Under the pieces are notes generated by a model. It was not told where the DNA came from. It saw only the letters and a list, made by a program, of their open reading frames with translations, and did no database searches. Below are positions 8,161 through 17,105 of a stretch of 64,000 bases of DNA, one piece after another (the stretch's first letter is position 1; each line of letters starts with the position of its first letter). The DNA lies in contig DLHG01000013.1 in the NCBI GenBank assembly GCA_002483105.1, positions 1-64,000 of the forward strand. Direction: 5' to 3'. The DNA is from Bacteroidetes bacterium UBA7674. GTDB taxonomy: Bacteria; Bacteroidota; Bacteroidia; Chitinophagales; Chitinophagaceae. The position numbers and the translations under genes were made by a program.

Positions 8161-9900
8161 TTAGTTTTCGTCTCCGTTCCTTGGAGATACATATACCGGC
8201 CATCCTTGTGTTTCAAACATAGGGACGTGGTACTCAACAGCTTGTTTGTCTTTACTCATGTACTCATCATATTTCCACCTGATACGGTCAGAAGATATAC
8301 CACCCTCTGTCTGGAGATACTCAGATACATTCGTCAGGCGGTCTTGTGCTATCTTTTGTGATGGCTGACCTTTATAGCCAGGCTTAGGGAACGTCTTGAT
8401 CAATACCTTACAATGAGGCTGACCTTTCAGTTGCGTCGCCAGTACATCCAGTTGGCGTTTACACTCAGTGCTGAGTGATGAATTACCTTGTCCGAAAGCC
8501 AGTTCGCCCGGTAAGATATTATCACAACCAACCGGAGCAGGAGGATAACAATCAGGGCAAGGGCATTTACCAATACCTTTCTCATCAGATGGCTGACATT
8601 CTGTAGGAGTGATCAACTGCCAATCCATATAATCAGGTACAGTATCACCGTCAGTATCCAGCGGGCAACCATGTGCGTCTACAGGTACACCTTTAGGTGT
8701 ATTAGGGCACTGGTCTAATTGGTCGGCGATACCATCATCGTCAGCATCTACCAGGAACAGTTCAGGCATCAACAGATGAGAACTTGTGTCCAGTTGGCTG
8801 TAAGGATAGATCATCGGGTTAACCCAGTACAGCGGCTCCACTTTCTTCCTGCCACCGATATTGAAGTTGAAACCGGCACCCAGGTAGTTGATAACATCCC
8901 TACGCTGTGTTTGACCCGGAGTACCATATACTTGTTCTGCCCAACGTTGTCCGTCCATCAGATCTTCTGATATAGGGAACGTAATGCGGTCTTCTATTGA
9001 GAAGTTGATATTACGGCTGATGCGGAACATCATACCTGCACCAAAGCTTGGCGCAACTATCACTGTTTTGCCAACGCCACCCAGGCCTCTTTTACCGAAC
9101 TCCATTTTCCTGCGTCCTGCTTCTGACTCAGCTGCAGTTTCGTAAGAATCATCCATGCCTGCTTGCAGGTCGCGTTTGATCTGAGCCCTGTTTTCGTCTA
9201 TTTGCGGTTGGTCGCCTACAATCGCCCTGAAGTCGTAAGCAGTATCGCTGTTCTTTGTGTTTACATACGTTTTGTATGCGTTCACGCTGATACCCACAAA
9301 TCCATATACAGAGAACGCAGTACGCGCCTTATGAAAACGAATATTGTTTGCCGCAGCCAACACATCGAAGCTCAATTGGTGAGACTCCATGCGGTAGTTG
9401 TAGTGAAGAGGCTGCGAAGCAGCACCTTCAGCATTACCTGCTGCATTATAGTTTTGGTTCCAGGCCGGGTTGTAACGGTAGTTACGAGACTCCTGCCATT
9501 GAAGACCTTTAGCGATACCATAAGTATACTGAAGACGTGATGATATCACATATCCGAATGCTTTACGCACGTGGGCATGGAATCCATATCCGCCTTTCTG
9601 CCAGAGGAACAAGGTTGGAACGTCCGCGAAGAGGTTGTATAAACCTGCGCCACCGCCTATCTCCCACATGTTTTTGGGTTTCGCATTGAACTCAGTGCCA
9701 TGTTGTATAAAACTGGCCTGTTGTTTCATGCGTTTTTTGGAGATCTTCAAGGTGTCGGATCCGGCATAGTCTTGTCCGTAATAAGCTCCGCTGCGGCTGC
9801 TGTGCCATTTAGAAGAGGAACCGCTTGATTGTGCTACTGCTGAGTGCAGGCTACAGATGCCGACAAGAGCTGTCAGCAACATCTTTTTTGTTTTGAACAT
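8161..9900 (-). CDS. outer-membrane protein with TSP3 repeats and OmpA-like C-terminus
   Basis: A 579-residue exported protein, with a signal peptide (residues 1-24, ending HSAVAQ). Residues about 75-370 are rich in alternating strands and aromatic residues (YGFHAHVRKAFGYVISSRLQYTYG), fitting an outer-membrane beta-barrel. Residues about 385-425 hold thrombospondin type 3 calcium-binding repeats (DADDDGIADQLDQCPNTPKG, DTDGDTVPDYMD). A cysteine-rich linker (KCPCPDC) follows, and about 465-555 resembles the OmpA peptidoglycan-binding domain, although the usual NxxLSxxRA motif is degenerate (QKIAQDRLTNVSEYL). It probably links the outer membrane to the wall. It is monocistronic, with its own promoter-like element and terminator. 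Confidence 0.82.
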   Translation of the reverse strand: MFKTKKMLLTALVGICSLHSAVAQSSGSSSKWHSSRSGAYYGQDYAGSDTLKISKKRMKQQASFIQHGTEFNAKPKNMWEIGGGAGLYNLFADVPTLFLWQKGGYGFHAHVRKAFGYVISSRLQYTYGIAKGLQWQESRNYRYNPAWNQNYNAAGNAEGAASQPLHYNYRMESHQLSFDVLAAANNIRFHKARTAFSVYGFVGISVNAYKTYVNTKNSDTAYDFRAIVGDQPQIDENRAQIKRDLQAGMDDSYETAAESEAGRRKMEFGKRGLGGVGKTVIVAPSFGAGMMFRISRNINFSIEDRITFPISEDLMDGQRWAEQVYGTPGQTQRRDVINYLGAGFNFNIGGRKKVEPLYWVNPMIYPYSQLDTSSHLLMPELFLVDADDDGIADQLDQCPNTPKGVPVDAHGCPLDTDGDTVPDYMDWQLITPTECQPSDEKGIGKCPCPDCYPPAPVGCDNILPGELAFGQGNSSLSTECKRQLDVLATQLKGQPHCKVLIKTFPKPGYKGQPSQKIAQDRLTNVSEYLQTEGGISSDRIRWKYDEYMSKDKQAVEYHVPMFETQGWPVYVSPRNGDEN

Positions 9901-9979
9901 AATAATGGTTTGTGTTCGGGTGTTTCGTTTTTTATTTTTTTGAAATTAGGGTCGCCAGGTTGCGGTTGTTGTTTGGGGA

Positions 9980-9987
9980 CAAATATA
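9980..9987 (-). promoter_or_regulatory. predicted -7 element upstream of the OmpA-like gene
   Basis: Minus-strand TATATTTG matches TAnnTTTG exactly and lies 80 bases before the ATG at 9900. No convincing -33 TTG is seen. Confidence 0.45.
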
Positions 9988-10263
9988 AAGCAGGACAGGA
10001 TTAATACGTTAGAAAAAATCTCCATTAACATGTCGTTAACATACTATCAATGGTTAATATGACCGTTTGGCGAGAGATTCAGTGGGAATTTACTGGTTTA
10101 TGGATGAGCTTAAGAAAAGCTATGTGAGGGTTTAAAATTACCCTTATTGCTTGCTGCAAGCGGGAAATGATAGTCTGCATCTTAACGATACAGATCACTT
10201 TCAAAAGCTAAATTAGGAAAAAAATGCACAACTCACTTACATGTGATCAGAGCTTAGATAAAT
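9988..10263. other. gene-free gap with nothing recognised
   Basis: This AT-rich stretch between the OmpA-like gene's promoter region and the next terminator holds no long reading frame, RNA-like fold or repeat that I can recognise. Confidence 0.5.
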
Positions 10264-10290
10264 AAAGAGCCGGGCAACACCCGGCTCTTT
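10264..10290 (-). terminator. terminator of the delta-60 repeat gene
   Basis: Perfect 11-bp stem AAAGAGCCGGG/CCCGGCTCTTT with a 5-base loop, 24 bases after the stop at 10315. The symmetric A/T ends could work in both directions. Confidence 0.85.
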
Positions 10291-10314
10291 ATAGTAATAG
10301 GGGCGTCTATTTAA

Positions 10315-11859
10315 TTAGTTCTTTACAAATTGTCCTGTGTAAGCAGTGCCGTCTTTAGTGATGCACTTGATGAAGTACATACCTGCAGAGAGTTGAGACA
10401 CGTTAATGTCTTTCCCTTGCGTGGAAAGCATTGTGCGACCGCTGATATCCTGCACCCGGATATTGCCTTCTATGTTTTCAAGGTGTAACGTGCCATTAAC
10501 AGGATTAGGATAGATATTCAATTTCATAGTTCCTGCAACTTGCTTCACACTGTTAGGTTGGGCAACTAAGAAAGCTGCTACATTAGAATAGGTAATGCCT
10601 TGATTTTGGTCTGCTACCGCACCCACCACATAGAACCTGCCCGTAGCTTCATTAAAAGCTGTGGCAGCCATACTAAAGCCATAGCTGCCGGCAAAAGAGC
10701 TGTCTGCTATGCTGTTGAGGGCAAAAGTGTTATCAGGGTCTCCGTCAGCATTGAACCTTACGGCTGCGAACCTGTTGCTGGCCGAGCCGGCTATGATGAT
10801 CTTGTCACCAGCTAATACGGCTAGTCCTGCGAAACCATGGTCTGTGAATGTCTGTAACTCTACTTTCGTATAACCCCAGTTGGTGGTAGTCGTTACATCG
10901 GTACCGAAGTTAGGATCGTTCAATCCGTTCGCGGTGAGCTTGATGATCCTGAAAGTAACGTTGCCATTTCCGCAAGCGCCACCAATAATGATGCTGCCGT
11001 CAGATTGCAGCGCCATGTCCTTTACCTGCTCATGATATTGCATGCCGATGACAACAGTGCCATTCTGCAAGCCGCCAAAAGTGTTATCCGGAGTTCCATC
11101 CGTATTGAACCTTGCCACCATCCAATCCTGCTGTTGCTGTGCTATCAGTCCGCTGCAACCACCGGCCAGTATCTTGCCATCAGGCTGAATAAGTAGTTTA
11201 TTGAACTTGTTGTCACCGCCGATAACCGTTGCCATGCCGTTAGTGGCAAAGCTATTGTCCCTTGTTCCGTCCGTGTTAAAGCGTATTACCCACGCGGCGT
11301 GTTCCGTAGTAGGAACTGACCTGGCGTAGTATCCTGCAACCAGTATCTTACCGTCTGCCTGGATGGCAATATCATGGGCTCCTTCGAAACCAGTCTGGGT
11401 ACTTGAAAGGATACTATCCTGTATGATACCATTAGTGCCGAAGCTATTGTCCAATGATCCATTTGCACTCATTTTGTATATGTAGAACGCACCGCCGCCA
11501 TATGGCCGATTTGCCAGAATGTACATGTCGCCTGAGCCCGTTCTTGCTATCTTTGGATCCGTTATACCTTCCGTGCTTGTGATCAGCGTTACTTTCCCAC
11601 CTGTGCCGAAAGAGTTGTCAAGGGAGCCATCTACATTGTACCTCGCAACGCTCACATCCTCTGTGAAATTATTGATGAAATAAGTGCCGACCGCTACTAC
11701 CTTGTTATCCGATTGCACTACTACATCATTGAACGCCTGATAACCGGCACCAATGGTATCTTGTCTCCATCCCTCACCATCAAAAGTAGGGTCAAATTCC
11801 TGGGCATTTACCTGGAAGGATAATAGGGCCGCTAAGCCGAAAAGTAATTTTGTTTTCAT
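10315..11859 (-). CDS. T9SS-exported delta-60 repeat beta-propeller protein
   Basis: A secreted protein of 514 residues. The signal peptide ends FQVNAQ (residue 19). About seven copies of the delta-60 repeat follow; each has an aspartate-glycine pair and a Phe-Gly or Phe-Ala turn (DNSFGTGGKV, DGKILVAGY, DNSFATNG, DNTFGG), and such repeats form a beta-propeller or similar fold. The last 75 residues are a type A T9SS sorting domain (MKLNIYPNPVNGTLHLENI, then the terminal segment ending in FVKN). The protein should cross the outer membrane by the type IX system and be surface-attached or released. No enzymatic motif is visible. Confidence 0.88.
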   Translation of the reverse strand: MKTKLLFGLAALLSFQVNAQEFDPTFDGEGWRQDTIGAGYQAFNDVVVQSDNKVVAVGTYFINNFTEDVSVARYNVDGSLDNSFGTGGKVTLITSTEGITDPKIARTGSGDMYILANRPYGGGAFYIYKMSANGSLDNSFGTNGIIQDSILSSTQTGFEGAHDIAIQADGKILVAGYYARSVPTTEHAAWVIRFNTDGTRDNSFATNGMATVIGGDNKFNKLLIQPDGKILAGGCSGLIAQQQQDWMVARFNTDGTPDNTFGGLQNGTVVIGMQYHEQVKDMALQSDGSIIIGGACGNGNVTFRIIKLTANGLNDPNFGTDVTTTTNWGYTKVELQTFTDHGFAGLAVLAGDKIIIAGSASNRFAAVRFNADGDPDNTFALNSIADSSFAGSYGFSMAATAFNEATGRFYVVGAVADQNQGITYSNVAAFLVAQPNSVKQVAGTMKLNIYPNPVNGTLHLENIEGNIRVQDISGRTMLSTQGKDINVSQLSAGMYFIKCITKDGTAYTGQFVKN

Positions 11860-11886
11860 ACATCCTGTTTTAATAGATCATTTATA

Positions 11887-11894
11887 CAAAATTA
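11887..11894 (-). promoter_or_regulatory. predicted -7 element upstream of the delta-60 repeat gene
   Basis: Minus-strand TAATTTTG matches TAnnTTTG exactly, 28 bases before the ATG at 11859. No clear -33 partner is seen. Confidence 0.45.
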
Positions 11895-11975
11895 CCTTAG
11901 CGCCTGATGCCACAGCATCCGTAGTTATTGGTATTTTTTAGTACGTGGTAGTACGGAGTGAGGCGCTAATATCGG

Positions 11976-13103
11976 CTACAAATATCTGAAGATCTTTACG
12001 CAGGAGGCATTAAAGATCTTGCCGGGCTTTCCTGCCTTTTCCAACAGGCCTGTCTCTGGGTCGCGTCGAAATACTACTACATCACCGCTTGTCTGGTTGG
12101 CAACTATCAGAAACTTACCTGTTGGGTCAATGTCAAATATCCGGGGATGATCGCCGTGGGTGGATTGATAGCCTAATGAATTTAGTGTGCCATCATTTTT
12201 GATAGCATAGATAGCAATATTATTCTCTTCACCACGATTGGATGCATAAAGAAATCTGCCGTCGGGCGATATATGAATATCGGCACTGTTGAAACCAGAC
12301 TTATATTGGTTGCTATGTGCTTTCATGCGCCCGATACGATCAAGAAACCCATCTGCATATCTGTAGGCGCTGATTGTGCCCTTCAGTTCTTCTATGCAAT
12401 AAGCATATTGTCCGTTAGGATGGAAGGTCAAATGCCTCGGTCCTGAGCCCGGTGTGGTAAGGATAAAAGGCACAGGCGCTGTTTTCAGCAAAGGTTCAGG
12501 CAGGCTACCATCAAACTTATAGCACCATATCTTATCAGAGCCTAAGTCGGGCATGAATATATAGTCTTCAGCAGGTGAAAAAACTACTGAGTGTGGATGA
12601 GCTGCATCTTGTCTTCCGGCATCTATGCTTTTCCCTTTGTGCCTGAAATGCTGTGCGATGTCCCCAATACTTCCATCTGCATTCAGCGGATAAACTGAGA
12701 TGCCCGCTTGTGTATAATTAGCATTGACCAGCCATTTTCCTGCTTTGTCTGTACTGAGGTAAACCGGGTTCTCGCCCTGACTGCTCCGGCTATTCAGGTA
12801 TTCAAGCTTCCCGCTGTTGGGGCTAAATGAAAAACTACTGACACTACCGGCACCCGGCGTTTTCGTTTCTGTGCAGGCGTAGATGTATTTGCCGTTGGCA
12901 GAAATAGAGAGATAGGAAGGGTTCAGTATTTTATGCGCAGCAACAAAAGTTAGATCGCCGTTAACCGTATCCAATTTGTATACATAGAGGCCATCTTTAT
13001 TTTTATCCCAATTGTAGGAACCTACAAATACATAATATCCCTGCGCAATGCTTTGAAAGCTTAAGACAAGAGATAGAATAAACAGGAACAGTGTTCTGGA
13101 CAT
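11976..13103 (-). CDS. exported lactonase-family seven-bladed beta-propeller protein
   Basis: A 375-residue protein of the 6-phosphogluconolactonase-like (PgL/YbhE) propeller family, which hydrolyses sugar lactones. The signal peptide (ending FQSIAQ, residue 20) places it in the periplasm or outside, unlike cytosolic Pgl. Typical repeats are NPSYLSISANGKYIYAC, AHPHSVVFSPAEDYIFMPDL, PRHLTFHPNGQYAYCIEEL and DIHISPDGRFLYASNRG. The conserved DAAHPHS segment and R-H at PRHLTFHP are family active-site features. Being exported, its substrate is unlikely to be 6-phosphogluconolactone; some other extracytoplasmic lactone or sugar is inferred. No signs of an operon. Confidence 0.88.
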   Translation of the reverse strand: MSRTLFLFILSLVLSFQSIAQGYYVFVGSYNWDKNKDGLYVYKLDTVNGDLTFVAAHKILNPSYLSISANGKYIYACTETKTPGAGSVSSFSFSPNSGKLEYLNSRSSQGENPVYLSTDKAGKWLVNANYTQAGISVYPLNADGSIGDIAQHFRHKGKSIDAGRQDAAHPHSVVFSPAEDYIFMPDLGSDKIWCYKFDGSLPEPLLKTAPVPFILTTPGSGPRHLTFHPNGQYAYCIEELKGTISAYRYADGFLDRIGRMKAHSNQYKSGFNSADIHISPDGRFLYASNRGEENNIAIYAIKNDGTLNSLGYQSTHGDHPRIFDIDPTGKFLIVANQTSGDVVVFRRDPETGLLEKAGKPGKIFNASCVKIFRYL

Positions 13104-13141
13104 TAGTGTAAGATAAGGAGCGTTGGTTATTTGCCAATGAT

Positions 13142-13501
13142 CTACTCCCTGAGAATCTTCTCCATTTTCTTTCCCTTTGCCAGTTCATCTACTATCTTAT
13201 CCAGGTAGCGGACCTTTTGCATGAAGGGGTCTTCTATTTCTTCTACCCGGTAGCCGCAGATGAGGCCTGTGATCTTTGAAGCGTTGGGATTGAACTTCGG
13301 CGCTTTAGCGAAGAAGGTCTCGAAGTCAGTTTTATTGTCTATTATTTTTTGCAGGGACTTGTCGTTGTAGCCTGTCAGCCAGGAGATAACCTGGTGCAGT
13401 TCCTCTATGGTTCGCCCTTTTTTCTCCACCTTGGTGATATAGTGCGGATAGACACTGGCAAAAGACATTTTCTTAACACGTTCGAGATTCTTATCGTTCA
13501 T
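13142..13501 (-). CDS. DUF2200 domain protein
   Basis: A 119-residue cytosolic protein covering the whole DUF2200 family: a helical N-terminus (MNDKNLERVKKMSFASVYP), the conserved YITKVEKKGRT, then VISWLTGYN and ICGYRVEEIEDPFMQKVRYLD. Its function is not established. The gene is close to, and co-directional with, the propeller gene (38 bases), so the two may share a transcript. Confidence 0.88.
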   Translation of the reverse strand: MNDKNLERVKKMSFASVYPHYITKVEKKGRTIEELHQVISWLTGYNDKSLQKIIDNKTDFETFFAKAPKFNPNASKITGLICGYRVEEIEDPFMQKVRYLDKIVDELAKGKKMEKILRE

Positions 13502-14062
13502 GATGAGGAGTGTTTTGGTAAAGATAATTACTTAGTGCAAGTGTGGAGTTGCCAACCGCCACTATTTATTGCAGCAAATTGCAAACTTGCGGCAGCGCAT
13601 TTTCAAAAGTAAACCGCAGGAGCCTGTTTTTGAGTTGAATGCAATGCTGACAAGGGTTTCAAAATTCCAAACTACCGTTTTGCTACCGTTTGGGTAAATG
13701 ATACTACCGCTTTGGGTAGTGAAAAGTAAATCAAATTACCGCCAAAAGTAAACTTTGCTACCGCTAAAAGTAAAGAGCTTTTTATGGTAAGGCTTCAGCT
13801 GTTTACTGATGTAGCAAAGATACGAAGAGTGTGGGTGGGGTGGTGGTTTTGTGGATAAGATGCGAGGGATTGTGGCAGTTGCTAACTGCTGTTATTTGTT
13901 GCACAAGTGAAAAACACATAAGAGATTGCTTCGTGCCTCCTTTATGCATGCAGTAACATTAAGATGATAAGATTGAATGAAGGCAGAGGTGAACTATTCG
14001 TGCCTCGTAATCATGTGTGTGAATAACGTTTATAAGTGAGGATAATTCATTATTTTTGAGGA
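13502..14062. other. gene-free gap with TACCG/AAAGTAAA microrepeats
   Basis: No gene is apparent. At about 13672-13775 the motifs CTACCG and AAAAGTAAA recur five and three times, with a small hairpin ACTACC/GGTAGT at 13703-13720. A fragment GAGATTGCTTCGTGCCTCC at 13923-13941 is related to the REP-like sequence that appears, better preserved, in the 160-bp tandem repeat on the other side of the next gene. Confidence 0.5.
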
Positions 14063-15115
14063 ATGGCAGCACCTAAAGTTTTTATAAGTTCAACGTGTTA
14101 TGATTTAGGTCAAATTCGCGATAGTCTTTCTGAGTTTATAGTCAGTTATTGTTTCGAACCTACACTAAGTGAAAAAGGCGATGTATTTTATCATCCGGAT
14201 TTACATACTCACGAAAGTTGTGTTATAGAAATAGATAATTGTCAGTTATTTATTCTTATAATTGGAGGTAGATTCGGCGGTAGTTATATATATGATGTAA
14301 CTAAGTCAATTACAAATGCAGAGTATGAAGCGGCTGTACAAAAGAAAATACCTGTTTTTACTTTTATAAAAAAAGATGTATTTGATGATCATCGTCTATA
14401 TCAAAAAAATAGGCATAACAAAGATTTAATATCTCAAATTGATTTTCCATCAATTGAAAATCAGGAATATGCTATTCAGATTTTTGAGTTCATAAATAGA
14501 GTCCGTTCGGCAGATGTAAACAATGGTTTTTTTTCATTTGAATTTGTACGAGATATAAAAGCTTTTTTAGGAAAACAGTGGGCAGGGATGTTTTATGATT
14601 TCCTTAATGAAAGGAAGAGAATAAATAGTCAGAAAGTTGTAAATGCTACTCTCGATAGTCTAGCATTAATCAATAAGAAGACTGAAGAGTTGCTTGAAAA
14701 TATCGTTAAGAAATTAAATCCTGAGGGTGAAGGGCAAAAACAAATTGAAGATATTGACCGTATATTAGAGGGTGCAAAATTTTATAAACACATTCTTCGA
14801 ATGTTCTTTATTAATGATTTTAGAGCATCATCACAAGTGTTAGCTTCTATAGAACCGAATAATAGGACATGGTATGAATATTTAAGCGATTTCCCAGGTT
14901 TTGAATTAAAAGTTCGTAATGAGAATGAAGCAAGTATTTACAAGACAAGAATGTCTATCACTTTATTCGGAGATAATTTTTGGTCTGTAGTTACTGCTGA
15001 TGATATTTATCCTGAAAAGGTAACAAAGGCAAAGGAGCTATATCAAAATATTTTACCTCTTAATGCTAGTGAAAGATTGCGCGCTTTAAACTATGCGATG
15101 TCAACTGACGAATAA
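14063..15115 (+). CDS. DUF4062 domain protein, probable accessory or defence gene
   Basis: A 350-residue protein whose N-terminal 100 residues are a DUF4062 domain: KVFISSTCYDLGQIRDSL, the histidine/glutamate segment HTHESCVIEIDNCQLFILII and GGRFGGSY, then TNAEYEAAVQKKIPVFTF. DUF4062 has a Rossmann-like fold related to TIR-type domains and is often fused to STAND ATPases in conflict systems. Residues about 185-230 look coiled-coil, and the C-terminal 110 match nothing I know. No ATPase is fused or adjacent. The gene is clearly more AT-rich than its neighbours and is bracketed by REP-like repeats, which suggests acquisition. A role as a signalling or defence effector is inference. Confidence 0.8.
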   Translation: MAAPKVFISSTCYDLGQIRDSLSEFIVSYCFEPTLSEKGDVFYHPDLHTHESCVIEIDNCQLFILIIGGRFGGSYIYDVTKSITNAEYEAAVQKKIPVFTFIKKDVFDDHRLYQKNRHNKDLISQIDFPSIENQEYAIQIFEFINRVRSADVNNGFFSFEFVRDIKAFLGKQWAGMFYDFLNERKRINSQKVVNATLDSLALINKKTEELLENIVKKLNPEGEGQKQIEDIDRILEGAKFYKHILRMFFINDFRASSQVLASIEPNNRTWYEYLSDFPGFELKVRNENEASIYKTRMSITLFGDNFWSVVTADDIYPEKVTKAKELYQNILPLNASERLRALNYAMSTDE

Positions 15116-15121
15116 TCCGCC

Positions 15122-15510
15122 TTTTTATCCCCACTGCCCACCCAATCCCGCGCATCTATCATAAATTTGTCTAACACTAACCAAGGGTTTTTATCACTCC
15201 CTCATTTTCTGCTATCCATTTCGTGGGATTGCTTCGTTCCTCGCAAAGACGCGAGTGGTGGAGTTGACTCTAGCGTGAATGTTTTTATCCCCACTGCCCA
15301 CCCAATCCCGCGCATCTATCATAAATTTGTCTAAGACTAACTAAGGGTTTTTATCACTCCCTCATTTTCTGCTATCCATTTCGTGGGATTGCTTCGTTCC
15401 TCGCAAAGACGTGAGTGGTCGAGTTGACGCTGGAGTGAATGTTTTTATCCCCACTCTCCACCAAATCCCGTGCATCTATCATAAATTTGTCTAACACTAA
15501 CCACGGGTTT
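15122..15510 (+). repeat. 160-bp tandem repeat, about 2.4 copies
   Basis: Copies begin at 15122, 15282 and 15442, each with TTTTTATCCCCACT. The period is exactly 160 bases; copies 1 and 2 differ at few positions, and copy 3 is cut off at about 15510, just before the start of the next gene. Each copy includes TAAATTTG (a perfect -7 match) and copies 1-2 include GGGATTGCTTCGTTCCTCGC, a REP-like sequence found elsewhere in the window. The repeat seems to have arisen by duplication of the hydrolase gene's upstream region. Confidence 0.95.
15482..15489 (+). promoter_or_regulatory. predicted -7 element of the hydrolase gene (third repeat copy)
   Basis: TAAATTTG fits TAnnTTTG and lies 28 bases before the ATG at 15517. 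The same octamer occurs 160 and 320 bases upstream in the earlier repeat copies. Confidence 0.45.
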
Positions 15511-15516
15511 TCACAG

Positions 15517-16194
15517 ATGAAATTTACTTTTTACGGCCATGCCTGCTTTAGCATTGAGGTAGCGGGCAAGAAACTGCTTTTTGATCCCTTTATTACGGGT
15601 AATGAGCTGGCGAAAGACATAGATATCAATACCCTAGAGGCGGATTATATCCTCCTCAGCCACGGTCATGGTGACCATATTGCGGATATGGCTGCAATCG
15701 CCAAGCGTACAGGGGCTAAGGTGATAGGCATGGTGGAAGTAACTGACTGGGCGGGTAAGCAGGGTGTAGAGAATGTCCACCCGATGAATTACGGCTCATT
15801 CCAGTTTGATTTCGGGGAGGTGCGCCTGGTGCCGGCATGGCACAGCAGCGGTCTGCCTGATGGCAGCTATGGCGGAAACCCTGCGGGAATACTGATAAAA
15901 ACGGCGGAAGGCAACTTCTACTACGCCGGGGATACCTGCCTGAGCATGGAAATGCAATTAATTCCGCGTTATGCCAAGCTGGATTTCGCTATTCTGCCAA
16001 TTGGTGGTAACTTTACGATGAATGCAGAAGATGCGGTCATTGCTGCCGACTTCATACAGTGCAAAAAGATCGTAGGAGTGCATTATGATACTTTCGGGTA
16101 TATTAAGATCGACCACGAAAAGGCAAAAGAACAGTTCAGCAGTGCGGGATTAGACCTAAAGCTGCCTAACATAGGGGAAACAATTAGTTTATAA
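15517..16194 (+). CDS. UPF0173-type metal-dependent hydrolase (metallo-beta-lactamase fold)
   Basis: A 225-residue cytosolic hydrolase of the metallo-beta-lactamase superfamily, UPF0173 branch. I begin at the ATG at 15517, which opens with the family's usual KFTFYGHACFSIEV; an upstream in-frame extension is translated tandem repeat and is rejected. The metal motif LLSHGHGDHI (HxHxDH type) is at about residues 46-55, with WHSSG near 108 and YYAGDTCLS near 132 as further ligands. The substrate is unknown. It precedes parA by about 85 bases and may have its own promoter in the repeat. Confidence 0.92.
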   Translation: MKFTFYGHACFSIEVAGKKLLFDPFITGNELAKDIDINTLEADYILLSHGHGDHIADMAAIAKRTGAKVIGMVEVTDWAGKQGVENVHPMNYGSFQFDFGEVRLVPAWHSSGLPDGSYGGNPAGILIKTAEGNFYYAGDTCLSMEMQLIPRYAKLDFAILPIGGNFTMNAEDAVIAADFIQCKKIVGVHYDTFGYIKIDHEKAKEQFSSAGLDLKLPNIGETISL

Positions 16195-16280
16195 TTATAT
16201 ATATTCCTGTTGTATTTAATTTGTGTAAGTTTCCATCGGAAAATGCGTATTTTAATTGCATAGAGGGATAACCGGAACAT

Positions 16281-17105
16281 ATGGCTAAAGTAATAGCGAT
16301 CGCGAACCAGAAAGGTGGAGTAGGAAAGACTACCACGGCAATTAACCTTGCCGCGAGCCTTGCGGTATTAGAGTACAAAACACTGTTGATAGACGGCGAC
16401 CCGCAGGCGAACAGCACTACGGGTAATGGCTTTGACCTGAAGAACATACAGGTAAGCCTTTATGACTGTATGGTGAATGAAACGCCTATCAGCCAGGTGA
16501 TACTGGAAACAGACACGCCTAATCTATCCCTGATACCATCTCACCTTGACCTGGTGGGTGCGGAAATAGAACTGATCCACCACCCGAGCCGTGAGCATAT
16601 CCTGCGCAAGGCGATGGAAGAGCTGAAGGACAAGTATGATTTCATCATCATCGATTGTTCTCCGTCTCTTGGCCTGATAACAGTGAACGCCCTCACCGCT
16701 GCTGACAGCGTAGTGATACCGGTACAGTGCGAATACTTCGCCCTGGAGGGTTTAGGCAAATTGCTGAACACCATCAAGATCGTGCAGACGCGCATCAATA
16801 CCGAACTGCAAATAGAAGGTATCCTGATGACGATGTATGACGGCCGCCTCCGCCTGAGCAACCAGGTAGTGGAAGAGATAAAGAACCACTTTGAGGACCT
16901 TGTCTTCAATACCATCGTACACCGTAATACAAGGCTGGGTGAAGCGCCAAGCTTCGGTAAGCCGGCATTGCTTTATGATGCGGAAAGTACAGGTGCTATC
17001 AACTACCTGAACCTGGCCAAAGAAATTCTACAGAAAAATAACCTGACTCGCATAAAGAACGAGGACAAAATATTCGAAACAGACGAGCATGTCTCAGACC
17101 AATAA
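16281..17105 (+). CDS. parA: ParA/Soj chromosome-partitioning ATPase
   Basis: A ParA-type ATPase of 274 residues that works with ParB to segregate newly replicated origins. The deviant Walker A KGGVGKTT lies at about residues 11-18, with switch I DGDPQANST and Walker B DFIIIDCSPSLG near 115. It lacks an N-terminal HTH, so it belongs to the short chromosomal Soj class. It overlaps parB by 17 bases, indicating an operon and coupled translation. I could not find a parS site (the TGTTTCACGTGAAACA type) by eye near it. Confidence 0.96.
   Translation: MAKVIAIANQKGGVGKTTTAINLAASLAVLEYKTLLIDGDPQANSTTGNGFDLKNIQVSLYDCMVNETPISQVILETDTPNLSLIPSHLDLVGAEIELIHHPSREHILRKAMEELKDKYDFIIIDCSPSLGLITVNALTAADSVVIPVQCEYFALEGLGKLLNTIKIVQTRINTELQIEGILMTMYDGRLRLSNQVVEEIKNHFEDLVFNTIVHRNTRLGEAPSFGKPALLYDAESTGAINYLNLAKEILQKNNLTRIKNEDKIFETDEHVSDQ

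Noticed and set aside
15122..15510. CRISPR array
   Set aside because: The repeats are 160 bases with no spacers between copies and no cas genes; it is a plain tandem duplication.
15439..15516. 26-residue N-terminal extension of the metallo-hydrolase
   Set aside because: It is translated from the tandem repeat and lies before the family's conserved N-terminus.
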